A DNA stretch of 64,000 nucleotides from Subsaximicrobium wynnwilliamsii (GCF_007997225.1 NZ_VORM01000014.1:1-64000), one strand, 5' to 3'; shown: positions 7,254-16,432, counted from the first letter of the stretch. Notes: generated by a model not told the origin, from the letters alone. Translations and numbers: made by a program.

Positions 7254-9263
7254 TTAACCAACAGCATTCGCCTCAACCACCAAAGTTGTGTTACTATCAG
7301 CTTTTGCACTCGCCAAAAATTCTTCGATTTCTGTGTTTCTTTCCTGACCGTTTTTAAGCAATACACTCAACATTAAAACCGTGGCGATGCGGGTTCCCGT
7401 TTTTTTGACAGAGGTGTTGAACAAGTCTTGAACCTCATCATAACTCACATCTTCAGCTAACTTGAGGATTACAGTCTTTGTTTTTTGTTGCTTGTCTTCT
7501 GGTAAGTTAGCGTATTTCTTACCTAATTTCTTTATTTCATCAATTGCTGGACGCTTTTGCTGCTGTTGCGCTTGAGGCGTGTTTTGCTGCTGCTGAGGCT
7601 TGGGTTTCTGTTTTGCCCAGGAATCCCTTAAACCAACAGTTTTGTTGAAAACCAGCAAATCTTCAGTAGAATCATCATCCACATTAAAATACCCCAAACG
7701 CTGAAATTGAAACCGCTCTCCTACCTTGGCTTCCGCCAAACTTGGTTCTACAAAAGCCTCAATGATTTTTAGAGAATTGGGGTTTAAAAATTCCATGAAA
7801 TCGGTTTCAGGATGTGAATCTGGTGCTTCATCCCTAAACAAACGGTCATATTCGCGAACTTCAACCTTAATAGCGTGCTTAATGGATACCCAATGCAAGG
7901 TGCCCTTCACTTTTTGTTCGGTATCTGTGGAATAGGTGCAATGGATTTCTGTAATGTTACCATTGCTATCTTTGACCACAGTTTCGCCTTTGATGATATA
8001 AGCATTTTTCAGTCTCACTTGTCCGCCCAGTTTCAACCGAAAAAAATTGCTGCTTGCTTCTTCCTTAAAATCATCACGTTCAATATACAATGCCTTCGAA
8101 AAAGGCACTTTTCTGAAACCAGCACTATCATCTTCCTGATTATTTTCAGCCTCCAGCCACTCCTCTTTTCCATCGGGATAATTGGTAATAATCAATTTTA
8201 CTGGATCTAATACCGCCATGACCCGTGGTGCAGAATAATTCAAATCCTCTCGAATACAAAACTCCAACAAGGACACATCGATCACATTTTCACGTTTTGC
8301 GACCCCAACTTTATCAATAAATTGGCGGATTGATTTTGGCGTATAACCACGTCTTCGCAAACCAGAAATGGTAGGCATTCTTGGATCGTCCCAACCAGAA
8401 ACAACACCATTCTGTACCAATTGAAGCAATTTACGCTTGCTCATGATGGTATAACTTAAATTCAAACGTGCAAATTCACGTTGTTTTGGTTGCATTGGTA
8501 ACTCATTTGAAGCATATTGATATACATGTTCTTTGAACCAATCGTAAAGTTCTCTATGAGGCTTAAACTCCAGAGAGCACAAACTATGCGAAATCTGTTC
8601 GATATAGTCACTCTCACCGTGGGTCCAATCGTACATTGGGTAGATGCACCAATTGGCTTTAGTACGGTGGTGTTCTTTTTTGAGCACGCGGTACATAATG
8701 GGATCACGCATCAACATGTTGGGGTGTTGCATATCAATTTTGGCCCGCAAAATATGCTTACCTTCGTCGAACTTCCCTGCCTTCATGCTTAAGAATAGCT
8801 CTAAGTTTTCATCGACAGTTCGGTTGCGATAAGGTCCATCAACACCTGGCTCGGTAGGTGTACCCTTCTGGGTTGCCATCGCCTCACTGGATTGGGAATC
8901 TACGTAAGCTTTGCCATCTTTTATGAGTTGAATCGTCCAATCGAAAAGTGTTTGAAAATAATCTGAAGAATAAAGCTCATTTGCCCATTCATAACCCATC
9001 CAAGCAATATCACGTTTGATGGCGTCTACGTATTCCTGCTCTTCTTTTGCAGGATTGGTATCATCAAAACGCAGGTTTACCGGCGCGTTATACTTTTCAC
9101 CAAGCCCAAAGCTAATGCCTATTGCTTTTGTGTGCCCAATGTGCAGATAACCATTGGGTTCTGGCGGAAAACGAAAACGCAGCTTATCCTTTGACAACCC
9201 GGCTTTTAAATCCTCCTCTATAATGTGCTCAATGAAATTGAGCGATTTTGGTTCTTCTGACAT
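7254..9263 (-). CDS. glnS: glutamine--tRNA ligase with Q-rich linker and extra C-terminal domain
   Basis: Class I synthetase charging tRNA-Gln. PPEPNGYLHIGH places HIGH at residues 41-44, and the KMSKS-equivalent is IMSKR at 273-277. The catalytic and anticodon-binding beta-barrel regions fill residues 1 to about 551, equivalent to the whole of E. coli GlnS (about 553). The protein then continues with a glutamine/proline linker (552-571, two QQQQ runs) and a lysine-rich helical domain of about 98 residues (572-669). That tail resembles the idea of the YqeY-type appendage of Deinococcus GlnRS, but I cannot confirm homology. The gene is monocistronic; TAATTTTG at 9281-9288 on the minus strand is a plausible -7 box. 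Confidence 0.96.
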   Translation of the reverse strand: MSEEPKSLNFIEHIIEEDLKAGLSKDKLRFRFPPEPNGYLHIGHTKAIGISFGLGEKYNAPVNLRFDDTNPAKEEQEYVDAIKRDIAWMGYEWANELYSSDYFQTLFDWTIQLIKDGKAYVDSQSSEAMATQKGTPTEPGVDGPYRNRTVDENLELFLSMKAGKFDEGKHILRAKIDMQHPNMLMRDPIMYRVLKKEHHRTKANWCIYPMYDWTHGESDYIEQISHSLCSLEFKPHRELYDWFKEHVYQYASNELPMQPKQREFARLNLSYTIMSKRKLLQLVQNGVVSGWDDPRMPTISGLRRRGYTPKSIRQFIDKVGVAKRENVIDVSLLEFCIREDLNYSAPRVMAVLDPVKLIITNYPDGKEEWLEAENNQEDDSAGFRKVPFSKALYIERDDFKEEASSNFFRLKLGGQVRLKNAYIIKGETVVKDSNGNITEIHCTYSTDTEQKVKGTLHWVSIKHAIKVEVREYDRLFRDEAPDSHPETDFMEFLNPNSLKIIEAFVEPSLAEAKVGERFQFQRLGYFNVDDDSTEDLLVFNKTVGLRDSWAKQKPKPQQQQNTPQAQQQQKRPAIDEIKKLGKKYANLPEDKQQKTKTVILKLAEDVSYDEVQDLFNTSVKKTGTRIATVLMLSVLLKNGQERNTEIEEFLASAKADSNTTLVVEANAVG

Positions 9264-9594
9264 GTCTTACGATTATAAAACAAAATTAAGTAATTATGTG
9301 CTTTTAAGTGCGGTTTTTAATCATTAGTGTCAGCAGACACTCAAGACCGTTAAGCCACCAGAATCTAGAATGATCTCAAAAGCTTTCGGGATGATACTAA
9401 CTAACTGATAAACAAACTTACCCATATACATGTTTGAGCTAAATCTTGATTTTTGTACTATTTAAATGTTAAACATCAAATCACTAGAATCAGGAAATCA
9501 TCTAAACAATTGGAACTACATCTATTCTGAATTAATGCATTGAATGAGATCGATTTTAAAACAGAATAACTAATTTTAACGAAAATTAAAATTC
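9264..9594. other. gene-free spacer between divergent genes
   Basis: 331 bp between glnS (leftward) and the zinc-ribbon gene (rightward). Apart from the minus-strand -7-like box for glnS at 9281-9288, I see no ORF, repeat, RNA gene or strong hairpin. It presumably holds the two divergent promoters. Confidence 0.5.
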
Positions 9595-9804
9595 ATGCAA
9601 CACAGAAATTATAAATGTCCCAAGTGCAACAATACCACGTTCAAAACAGGACAAATGCGCGCCACTGGTGGTACTTTATCAAAAATATTTGATGTGCAAA
9701 ACAAGAAGTTTAGCAGCGTGACCTGCACCCAATGCACTTATACCGAATTCTACAAGACCAAAACCAGCGGATTGAGTAATGTATTTGATTTTTTTACTAG
9801 TTAA
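9595..9804 (+). CDS. DUF2082-type zinc-ribbon protein
   Basis: 69 residues with two cysteine pairs, CPKC near residue 8 and CTQC near residue 46, spaced as in a single zinc ribbon. The segment GLSNVFDFFTS ends the protein, as in small nucleic-acid-binding Zn-ribbon proteins of the DUF2082 group. Function is unknown, with nucleic-acid or protein binding inferred. Its stop lies two bases before the folB ATG, so the pair is almost certainly co-transcribed and translationally coupled. Confidence 0.75.
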   Translation: MQHRNYKCPKCNNTTFKTGQMRATGGTLSKIFDVQNKKFSSVTCTQCTYTEFYKTKTSGLSNVFDFFTS

Positions 9805-9806
9805 TT

Positions 9807-10175
9807 ATGGGTACTATTAAAGTTGAAAATATCCGGGTTTTTGCGCACCACGGTTGTTTAAAGGAAGAAACCAAGATTGGTAGTGATTATCGTGTGGATT
9901 TGAAAGTCCAGGCGAATTTACAAACCTCTGCCAAAAGTGACAAATTAAGTGAAACAGTAGATTATGTATTGCTCAATCGCATTGTGCGCGAGGAAATGGC
10001 ACAGCCCTCCTATTTGTTGGAAACTGTAGCCAAACGCATCTTAAACCGCATATTTATGGAAGATGCATTGGTCACAAAAGCATGCGTCTATGTGAGTAAA
10101 TTGAATCCGCCTATTGGTGGTGACGTAGAGCGTGTCACCATTAAAATGAGTGAAAGTCGAAAAAACGCGGTCTAA
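9807..10175 (+). CDS. folB: dihydroneopterin aldolase
   Basis: Converts 7,8-dihydroneopterin to 6-hydroxymethyl-7,8-dihydropterin and glycolaldehyde in folate biosynthesis. The 122-residue length is standard. The family pattern VENIRVFAHHGCLKEE near the N-terminus contains the conserved Gly and Glu, followed by VDYVLLNRIV and the YLLETVAKRI helix. The C-terminal KLNPPIGGDVERVTIKM includes the catalytic-lysine/proline region. No other folate genes are adjacent. Confidence 0.93.
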   Translation: MGTIKVENIRVFAHHGCLKEETKIGSDYRVDLKVQANLQTSAKSDKLSETVDYVLLNRIVREEMAQPSYLLETVAKRILNRIFMEDALVTKACVYVSKLNPPIGGDVERVTIKMSESRKNAV

Positions 10176-10199
10176 CTAGCTTACAAGGCTAATTTTTTA

Positions 10200-10207
10200 T
10201 ACATTTG
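10200..10207 (+). promoter_or_regulatory. -7 element of the tRNA-Cys promoter
   Basis: TACATTTG matches TAnnTTTG exactly and sits 41 bases upstream of the tRNA. No clear -33 TTTG is visible at the right distance. Confidence 0.45.
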
Positions 10208-10248
10208 CAGACTCATTGCTAAAACGATATCCTGATTTAGCAGATATT

Positions 10249-10319
10249 GGCATCATGGCCGAGTGGCTAGGCACAGCTCTGCAAAAGCTGCTACAGCGGT
10301 TCGAATCCGCTTGATGCCT
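10249..10319 (+). tRNA. tRNA-Cys (GCA)
   Basis: 71 nt cloverleaf. Acceptor stem GGCATCA (10249-10255) pairs perfectly with TGATGCC (10312-10318). The anticodon stem CAGCT/AGCTG encloses a loop with GCA as anticodon. The T-arm GCGG-TTCGAAT-CCGC is perfect, and the discriminator is T, as usual for tRNA-Cys. CCA is not encoded. Confidence 0.96.
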
Positions 10320-10320
10320 C

Positions 10321-10354
10321 AAAACCTTCAAGTTTTTTCTTGGAGGTTTTTTTA
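10321..10354 (+). terminator. terminator of tRNA-Cys
   Basis: AAAACCTTCAAG (10321-10332) pairs with CTTGGAGGTTTT (10339-10350, one G-T pair) and runs into a T-tract. It begins directly after the tRNA. Confidence 0.85.
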
Positions 10355-10615
10355 TACCCAAAGATCTCGGAGGTTTTTTATACAACTTTCAATTAGATGT
10401 AAAATGGGATTGCCACAGTTGCCAAAATGTTTAAAACGTAGCTAATCAATAAGCTCAAGGCATAAAACCCTCTGGAGCATTTCAAAAGATTTCTTCCTGA
10501 AATGATTAGATAGTTTTACTATAAGAAACTGCTGATTATATCGAATGCATGTATTTCTAGATGCAGTTTGCTTCGTGCTTCCCATTAACGACAAGCCATC
10601 TCAAAAAAGAACACT

Positions 10616-10966
10616 TCAATTAAACCAAACCGCATAACGCTGGCGCCTTAGACTCAGTGCGAGCGCTTCTTCCATTTGGAGTGCTTCTAATCTAGTGTCT
10701 AAAGGGTCAATATGATTGTACAGACTTGGTCTCAAGTAAGTCCCGTATTTTTCAACAATGTTTGCAGAGAGTTTGTGTCCTTTTTTGTTTCGGTATCCTG
10801 TTTTATGTTGCAAAAAACGCTCTTTTGCGGTTTTGCTGGTCATGCCAACATACAAACATTGCAACACTCCATTAAATTGCGGGTTCGCCTCACGGAATTT
10901 ACGGTTTTCAGTAAATACTTTTTTGGAGAGTTCTACCACGTAGATGCGATATTGTGCTTTTGGCAT
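10616..10966 (-). CDS. GIY-YIG-related nuclease domain protein
   Basis: 116 residues. The core YRIYVVELSKKVF...CLYVGMTSKTAKERFLQHKTG is a GIY-YIG motif in which GIY is replaced by YVV and YIG by YVG. The arginine of the catalytic helix (KERF) is present. A glutamate (ALQMEEALALSL) occupies the usual metal-ligand region. Such small single-domain proteins resemble the UvrC N-terminal nuclease, but their substrates are unknown. It lies 17 bp downstream of the LysE-family gene on the same strand. Confidence 0.75.
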   Translation of the reverse strand: MPKAQYRIYVVELSKKVFTENRKFREANPQFNGVLQCLYVGMTSKTAKERFLQHKTGYRNKKGHKLSANIVEKYGTYLRPSLYNHIDPLDTRLEALQMEEALALSLRRQRYAVWFN

Positions 10967-10983
10967 TGGCTTTTAAAATGGGT

Positions 10984-11658
10984 TTATAAACTTTGCTCTA
11001 TGGTTTCTTGCAAACGCTCGGTACCACTAGGAAACAGCCCTTGAATAAGCAACAAGATACCAAAGCCCATGATCACTAAGGACACTATTTTTTTTGTCTT
11101 ATAAATAAGCTTAGGCGTGAGACGGTTTCTAAGGCGTTTGGCAACTGCGATTTTTATTAAATCGGTAAGAAAATAAACACCTAGCATCGTAATGATAAAT
11201 ACAATCACACCATTTTCGCTTTCAGTCACTGTACTGCCAATCACAATAAATCCCAACCAGCCAATTAAAACACCAATATTTATAAAATTGAGCAAAAACC
11301 CTTTGACAAAAAGTTTTCCCAAGGCGTTTTTTTCGATATTCACTTTATAATATTCCTTAACAATGGATCGATAGGATTTGGAGGTTTTTACGAAGGTTAT
11401 CAAACCATAAGCGATAAGAATAACACCTCCCAGGATTATGAAATTGGGATCGTCCTTTAATTTTTCAACCAGTTTATTGGTACTGTAAAAAGCCACTATA
11501 ATGAAGACAATATCGGCTAAGATTACACCCAGATCAAATATAATAGCACTCCTAAAACCTTTAGTAGCACCAGTTTCAAGCAGTACAAAAAAGACTGGAC
11601 CAATGGTAAAGGCCAAAATGATCCCAAAAGGAATTGCTGCTAATATATCTTTTAACAT
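10984..11658 (-). CDS. LysE/RhtB-family amino-acid exporter
   Basis: 224 residues with about six hydrophobic helices. The N-terminal signature AAIPFGIILAFTIGPVFFVLLETG matches the LysE family, whose members export amino acids or related small metabolites across the inner membrane. The substrate cannot be read from the sequence. Probably co-transcribed with the following GIY-YIG gene. Confidence 0.85.
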   Translation of the reverse strand: MLKDILAAIPFGIILAFTIGPVFFVLLETGATKGFRSAIIFDLGVILADIVFIIVAFYSTNKLVEKLKDDPNFIILGGVILIAYGLITFVKTSKSYRSIVKEYYKVNIEKNALGKLFVKGFLLNFINIGVLIGWLGFIVIGSTVTESENGVIVFIITMLGVYFLTDLIKIAVAKRLRNRLTPKLIYKTKKIVSLVIMGFGILLLIQGLFPSGTERLQETIEQSL

Positions 11659-11724
11659 CTAGTGAATCGCTTTACTACAAAGCTAACAAAAAAAGATGCG
11701 TATTTCACGTGAATATTTACACGA

Positions 11725-12399
11725 TTAGCGCATGCGTTGGATACGACCACCAAAGGTGGTTTTTTCCTTGATATTTTGAGGGTTCCCGTAGATGTAGACA
11801 TCGCCTCCTGCGATAACTCTAGCGTCCACATTTTCACTGGCATTGACATTGGCCTCACCAGCCGCTTTGATATCTACCTTTGTGGTTTTGGTTTCAAAAT
11901 CCTTACCCTCATAAATACCACCTGTATTTAGTACAATGTCTTGACTATTGGCTCTACCACGGGTTTCAACAATCCCTCCTGTGACTGCCCTGATATTAAC
12001 TTTATCCACATCCAAGCCTATTTTTAGTCTGGCCCCTTCTTGAGCTTTCAGGGCGATTTGGTCTTGCTCAATGAGTTCGTTGGCGGTAATATAAGCGCCT
12101 TCATTAGCATCAATGATTTCTAAATTTGTATAGTATACTGAGACGAAAGTACGCTCGCCATTGAAACTCTTATCCAGTTTCATCCTGATTTTAAGCTTGC
12201 CATTCTTGTTGATAACCTCCACATCCTGAATATCATCTCCAGTAATTTCAACGCGATTTTCATCGGCTTTAATCAAGTTGACCGCAATCAAATCGAAGAC
12301 CTTGATCTCGGTAAAATCGTCAACTTCCTTTTGTATAGGGTTTTGAGCGAATGCATTTAATGCGAATAGAAAAACGAGAAGATTTGCAATGGATTTCAT
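11725..12399 (-). CDS. DUF2807 (putative auto-transporter adhesin, GIN-domain) protein
   Basis: An N-terminal signal peptide (MKSIANLLVFLFALNAFAQ) precedes one DUF2807 domain covering most of the 224 residues. The regular strand pattern (EINDANEG-, AITGGI- and NTGGIYEGK-like turns) predicts a right-handed beta-helix. The protein is exported; the family's adhesin label is only a prediction. Single gene. Confidence 0.85.
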   Translation of the reverse strand: MKSIANLLVFLFALNAFAQNPIQKEVDDFTEIKVFDLIAVNLIKADENRVEITGDDIQDVEVINKNGKLKIRMKLDKSFNGERTFVSVYYTNLEIIDANEGAYITANELIEQDQIALKAQEGARLKIGLDVDKVNIRAVTGGIVETRGRANSQDIVLNTGGIYEGKDFETKTTKVDIKAAGEANVNASENVDARVIAGGDVYIYGNPQNIKEKTTFGGRIQRMR

Positions 12400-12564
12400 C
12401 TTAAAGAAGCGTTTAGTTATGTATGTACGTATGTTTACGAGGTAAAGATGACTTAACTGAAGAATTGTTACACTTAGAGAAAATTATAACCACGAATTGA
12501 ATGAACACCCATTCATTTGAATTGTAGAATATTGGCATTAATTCGAAAAAATACCGACTTATTT

Positions 12565-12891
12565 TTACTCGGCCACAAAAACTGCAGTACCAGTAATGGA
12601 AACAATCAAGGTATATGAATTTGCCAAAGGTTCAATATCCACCCTTATGCCAACCACTGCATTAGCACCAAGTGCCTTGGCATTTTCCCGCAATTTTTGA
12701 AAGGCCTTTTCTTTAATGGATTCCAATCCCGCTGCATACACTTCATAATATTTACTGGTATTGAACATATCCTTGAACGACAGATTTGCACCCTTGTGCT
12801 TATAGCTGCTGTCATAGGCAACACCTGTGACAATACCCTTATATTCTGCAATTTTAAAACCTTCTATGGAATTTGTTGTGGTAAGAATCAT
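12565..12891 (-). CDS. YbjQ/UPF0145 family protein
   Basis: 108 residues. The family pattern is clear: TTTNSIEGFKIAEYKGIVTG at the N-terminus and LRENAKALGANAVVGIRVDI in the second half. UPF0145 proteins are homo-oligomeric, sometimes called heavy-metal-binding; no firm function is known. Expressed alone from the promoter at 12935-12968. Confidence 0.9.
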   Translation of the reverse strand: MILTTTNSIEGFKIAEYKGIVTGVAYDSSYKHKGANLSFKDMFNTSKYYEVYAAGLESIKEKAFQKLRENAKALGANAVVGIRVDIEPLANSYTLIVSITGTAVFVAE

Positions 12892-12934
12892 GAGTTTTGT
12901 TTTGTAATTGGTATGAGTTTCTTCGAAATTGTTA

Positions 12935-12968
12935 CAAATTTATATTATTTCTGAAACTAATTCCCAAA
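12935..12968 (-). promoter_or_regulatory. promoter of the YbjQ-family gene
   Basis: On the minus strand TTTG (12965-12968) and TAAATTTG (12935-12942) are separated by 22 bases, a good Bacteroidetes promoter about 45 bases upstream of the start. Confidence 0.5.
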
Positions 12969-13035
12969 ACCGATGGATTACAAATATAGAACCGAAAGTT
13001 AATGTGCTGAATGCGTTAAGGATGGAAGTGGCATC

Positions 13036-13079
13036 CTTTTTAATTTAATCTGGCCATTTAGCCAGATTAAATTAAAAAG
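13036..13079. repeat. perfect 19-bp inverted repeat downstream of rnr
   Basis: Positions 13036-13054 and 13061-13079 are exact reverse complements, separated by a 6-nt loop. The outer part of the stem is A/T only and the inner part is CTGGC/GCCAG. It is symmetrical, with no separate T-tract on either side. Confidence 0.85.
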
Positions 13080-13096
13080 ATATAACGCACAGCCTG

Positions 13097-13126
13097 ACCT
13101 AAAGCCAAGCTTACTTGGCTTTAGGT
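13097..13126. repeat. perfect 13-bp inverted repeat downstream of rnr
   Basis: ACCTAAAGCCAAG (13097-13109) and CTTGGCTTTAGGT (13114-13126) are exact reverse complements around a 4-nt loop. It starts about 45 bases after the rnr stop codon and is the first hairpin a transcript leaving rnr would meet. Confidence 0.85.
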
Positions 13127-13171
13127 AACGCCCAAAACATAAAAATAGGTGTGAAACAGATTGCTAAAAGA

Positions 13172-15409
13172 CTAAGCTTCGTGCTTTCCAATCAGGGTAA
13201 AATCCAAGTGTTTTTTGACCAGATCTGTTGATTTTACTTTTACAACCACTTCTTCGCCCAATTGGTACATGATGTTATTTTTCTTACCAATCACCGCGTA
13301 ATGATCTTCGTCAAATTGATAGTGGTCGTCTTTCATATCGCGCACGCTTACCATGCCTTCGCACTTGTTTGCAATAATTTCAATATAAATACCCCAATCG
13401 GTCACCCCTGAAATCACGCCTACAAACTCTTCGTTTTTATGGTCTTCCATAAATCGAATTTGCATGTATTTGATACTGTCACGCTCTGCCCTAGTGGCCA
13501 AGCCTTCCATATTGCTGGAATGGTTGCACTTATCTTCGTAAATATCTTCATTGGCCGATTTACCGCCTTCCAGATAATGCTGCAACAAACGATGCACCAT
13601 CACATCTGGATAACGACGTATTGGCGAGGTAAAATGGGTGTAATAGTCAAATGCCAATCCGTAGTGGCCAATATTACGCGTGGTGTACTCCGCCTTGCTC
13701 ATGGTGCGAATGGTCAAGGTATCCACCAGATTTTGTTCTTTTTTACCATTAACCTCTTTTAAAAGATTGTTTAGGGAATTAGAAACGCTTTTGCGATCCT
13801 GCAAATTGAGTTTATATCCAAATCGTCCCACTACATTTTGCAAAGCTGCCAATTTACTTTCATCTGGCTCATCGTGAACACGATAGACAAAGGTCTTTTT
13901 GGGATCTTGTTTGCCTATAAATTCTGCCACCTTTTTATTGGCAAGCAGCATGAATTCCTCAATGAGTTTATTGGCGTCCTTACTGGTCTTGAAGAAGACT
14001 CCAATGGGATTTGCCTCTTCGTCAAGGTTGAACTTCACTTCTACTTTATCAAAAGAGATCGCACCAGCACTCATACGTTTACTTCGCATGATCTTAGCGA
14101 GCTCATCCAATTTTAGGGTTGCTTGAGCAACCTCTTGGGTGGTTTTATATTCCTTGCCACTAATCGCCACTTCTTGTGGGATGGTAGTATCAATTTTTCC
14201 TGGGTTTTTAATAACTTCGGAAGCCTTTAGTCCTAGATTATTTTCTATGATGGCCTGAGCTTCCTCATAGGCAAAACGCGCATCGGAATAGGTAACGGTT
14301 TTACCGAACCACTGGTCCATGATTTCTGCTTTGTCGTTTATTTTAAAAACTGCTGAAAAGGTATATTTCTCTTCGTTTGGCCTTAAAGAACAGGCGTTGT
14401 TTGATAAAATCTCTGGCAACATTGGCACCACACGATCTACTAAATACACTGAAGTGGCACGTTCATAGGCTTCATCATCCAATACGTTATCTGGTGTAAG
14501 ATAATGGGAAACATCTGCGATATGGATCCCGATTTCGTAAAGTCCGTCTTCAAGAACCGTAAACGAAAGCGCATCATCAAAATCCTTGGCATCTTTAGGA
14601 TCGATGGTAAAGGTTAGATCTTTTCGCATGTCGCGACGTTTGGCAATTTCTTCCTCAGTAATTGAGGTATCTATTTTATCTGCGAAAGCTTCAATTTCTG
14701 GTGGGAAATCCAATGGCAGGCCATATTCAGCCAAAATCGCATGCATTTCGGTATTGTGCTCTCCCGGTTTACCTAGAACCTCAAGGATTTTTCCGTTTGG
14801 TGAATCGGCTTTTTCTGGCCATTCTTCCAAAGCCACAAGCACTTTATCTCCATTTTCAGCATTATTGATCTTGCTGATAGGAACAAAAATATCGGTGTAC
14901 ATTTTATTGCCATCCACCACCACAAAGGCATAATTTTTATGCAATTGGATGACACCAACATACTCGCTTTTGGCGCGTTTGATGATGTTGGTTACTTCAC
15001 CTTCCTGTTTTCCGCGGTTTTTGCGTTTATACACATAGAACTCTACCTCGTCACCGTGTAGGGCTTTGTTCATATTGTTGGAGGAAATATAGGTATCATC
15101 CTCAAAATCGTCTGAAATGATATATCCAGACCCTCTGGAAGCCATATCAACCCTACCAGTGTGGTACTCGTTATTATTCACAATCGCGAATTTACCACGT
15201 TCTACTTCTTCTATCTCTTCCTTAGCTTTGAGCTGTTGAAGCTTTTTTATGATTTGATTGCGACTACTGGCATCGTTGACCCCAATCTTGGCAGCAATTT
15301 GTTTGTAGTTGAAATTTTGGTTTCTATCTTTTTTTAAAATACTTAGAATGGTATTTGTAAGGTTGGAAATCTTATTATTGGAAGGTTTCCTGGTTTTTCG
15401 TTTTGTCAT
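13172..15409 (-). CDS. rnr: ribonuclease R
   Basis: Processive 3'-to-5' exoribonuclease able to digest structured RNA. Order of domains: basic N-terminal helix-turn-helix (about 1-80, YKQIAAKIGVNDASSRNQI), cold-shock domains (about 80-230, including RGSGYIISDD), and the RNB catalytic domain (about 240-570). The RNB active-site segment is TIDPKDAKDFDDALSF, with the magnesium-binding aspartates. A C-terminal S1 domain (about 645-735) includes EFVGVISGVTDWGIYIEI. At 745 residues it has a normal RNase R length. The gene diverges from rpiB across the putative origin, and its 3' side carries two perfect hairpins. Confidence 0.97.
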   Translation of the reverse strand: MTKRKTRKPSNNKISNLTNTILSILKKDRNQNFNYKQIAAKIGVNDASSRNQIIKKLQQLKAKEEIEEVERGKFAIVNNNEYHTGRVDMASRGSGYIISDDFEDDTYISSNNMNKALHGDEVEFYVYKRKNRGKQEGEVTNIIKRAKSEYVGVIQLHKNYAFVVVDGNKMYTDIFVPISKINNAENGDKVLVALEEWPEKADSPNGKILEVLGKPGEHNTEMHAILAEYGLPLDFPPEIEAFADKIDTSITEEEIAKRRDMRKDLTFTIDPKDAKDFDDALSFTVLEDGLYEIGIHIADVSHYLTPDNVLDDEAYERATSVYLVDRVVPMLPEILSNNACSLRPNEEKYTFSAVFKINDKAEIMDQWFGKTVTYSDARFAYEEAQAIIENNLGLKASEVIKNPGKIDTTIPQEVAISGKEYKTTQEVAQATLKLDELAKIMRSKRMSAGAISFDKVEVKFNLDEEANPIGVFFKTSKDANKLIEEFMLLANKKVAEFIGKQDPKKTFVYRVHDEPDESKLAALQNVVGRFGYKLNLQDRKSVSNSLNNLLKEVNGKKEQNLVDTLTIRTMSKAEYTTRNIGHYGLAFDYYTHFTSPIRRYPDVMVHRLLQHYLEGGKSANEDIYEDKCNHSSNMEGLATRAERDSIKYMQIRFMEDHKNEEFVGVISGVTDWGIYIEIIANKCEGMVSVRDMKDDHYQFDEDHYAVIGKKNNIMYQLGEEVVVKVKSTDLVKKHLDFTLIGKHEA

Positions 15410-16432
15410 TATGTATGAAATCTTATTCTAGTCTTACTGAGTGCAAGACGTTATTAATTTTAATTCAATATTAGAAGAGGAGAAGTTATTGAATTTATAC
15501 AAAACTACGGTTAAATTTTTTAATCATGTTTAGTTAAGGTTAAATTTAAGAAAAACCTTGTTATCAACATATATATACATATCATCAGTTTTCTTTTAAA
15601 ATTTTAAAAATAAATGGTGCTTATGATGGGTTGTTAATAGTGACCATAACTTTTAGGTCTTTTGCTTTGATTAGTCACTTATCGCATTTACTTAATAGGA
15701 AGTTAACAATTAATTAACATACAAAGGCCTTATAATGAATGCTATCTTAAGAGCTATCAACAGCTGTTAACAACCCCAATCCACAACTTAAAGGTAACAA
15801 CTTATTTCAAAATTTATGTTAGCAAGCGCATGTTTTACCTCTTAAAACTCCTCCAAAGAAAATGACTAAGTTTTTTGGTGGTTCATTTTAAGATCTGGTT
15901 GGGAAAATTTATTGGATATTACTAGTAAAACTTTTTAGCACTTGTGAAGAGATATGAACAAGTAATGAAACGGAAATAGACGGAAGTTAACAATGGTGGT
16001 TTATTGTTGATAAGTCTAATTAGTGCTTATCACAAGTTGATTGATATAATTTTTATTTCTCAAACTAACTAAAAATCAGTTACTTAAAAATATTATGTTG
16101 TTCCGGAATCTTCTCAACCTCGAACACGACTGCCAGATGGATTTATATAAAAATCTGTTCGAGATTTGAGCCTGTAAATTTAGATCAATTACGTTCCATT
16201 TCGTTTTTAAACAGAATGAAACTCGGTTTAATCCCTGCAGAGGTTTTTATTCCACGAGGCTATTGATTAATCTACGCACTTTAGTACATATTTGGAATTG
16301 CGCAAACTATTTTGAGTGTATTAAAAGCATGTGTGTTATAAGGAGCCCTTTTACTAGCAATTTTTTAATTATACAGTTTACCTAGTTATAATAACAGAGG
16401 CTTTATCTATTTTTGTAAAAACACAACTTCAC
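15410..16432. other. AT-rich gene-free region, candidate replication origin
   Basis: 1,023 bp with no ORF, between divergent rnr and rpiB. DnaA-box-like words are TTATCAACA at 15561-15569 (+) and 16005-16013 (-), CTATCAACA at 15754-15762 (+) and AATCCACA near 15779. GTTAACAA/TTAACAAC words recur near 15711, 15766 and 15986. TTATCAACA differs from the E. coli DnaA consensus TTATCCACA at one position. Very AT-rich runs (15520-15610) could serve as an unwinding element. Assignment as oriC is inferred; dnaA is not in the window. Confidence 0.45.
16408..16415 (+). promoter_or_regulatory. -7 element upstream of rpiB
   Basis: TATTTTTG is an exact TAnnTTTG match, 17 bases before the rpiB start. No convincing -33 element is present. 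Confidence 0.35.

Noticed and set aside
10197-10445. Two short ORFs overlapping the tRNA-Cys gene
   Set aside because: Both are readings across the tRNA and its terminator; the tRNA cloverleaf explains the sequence.
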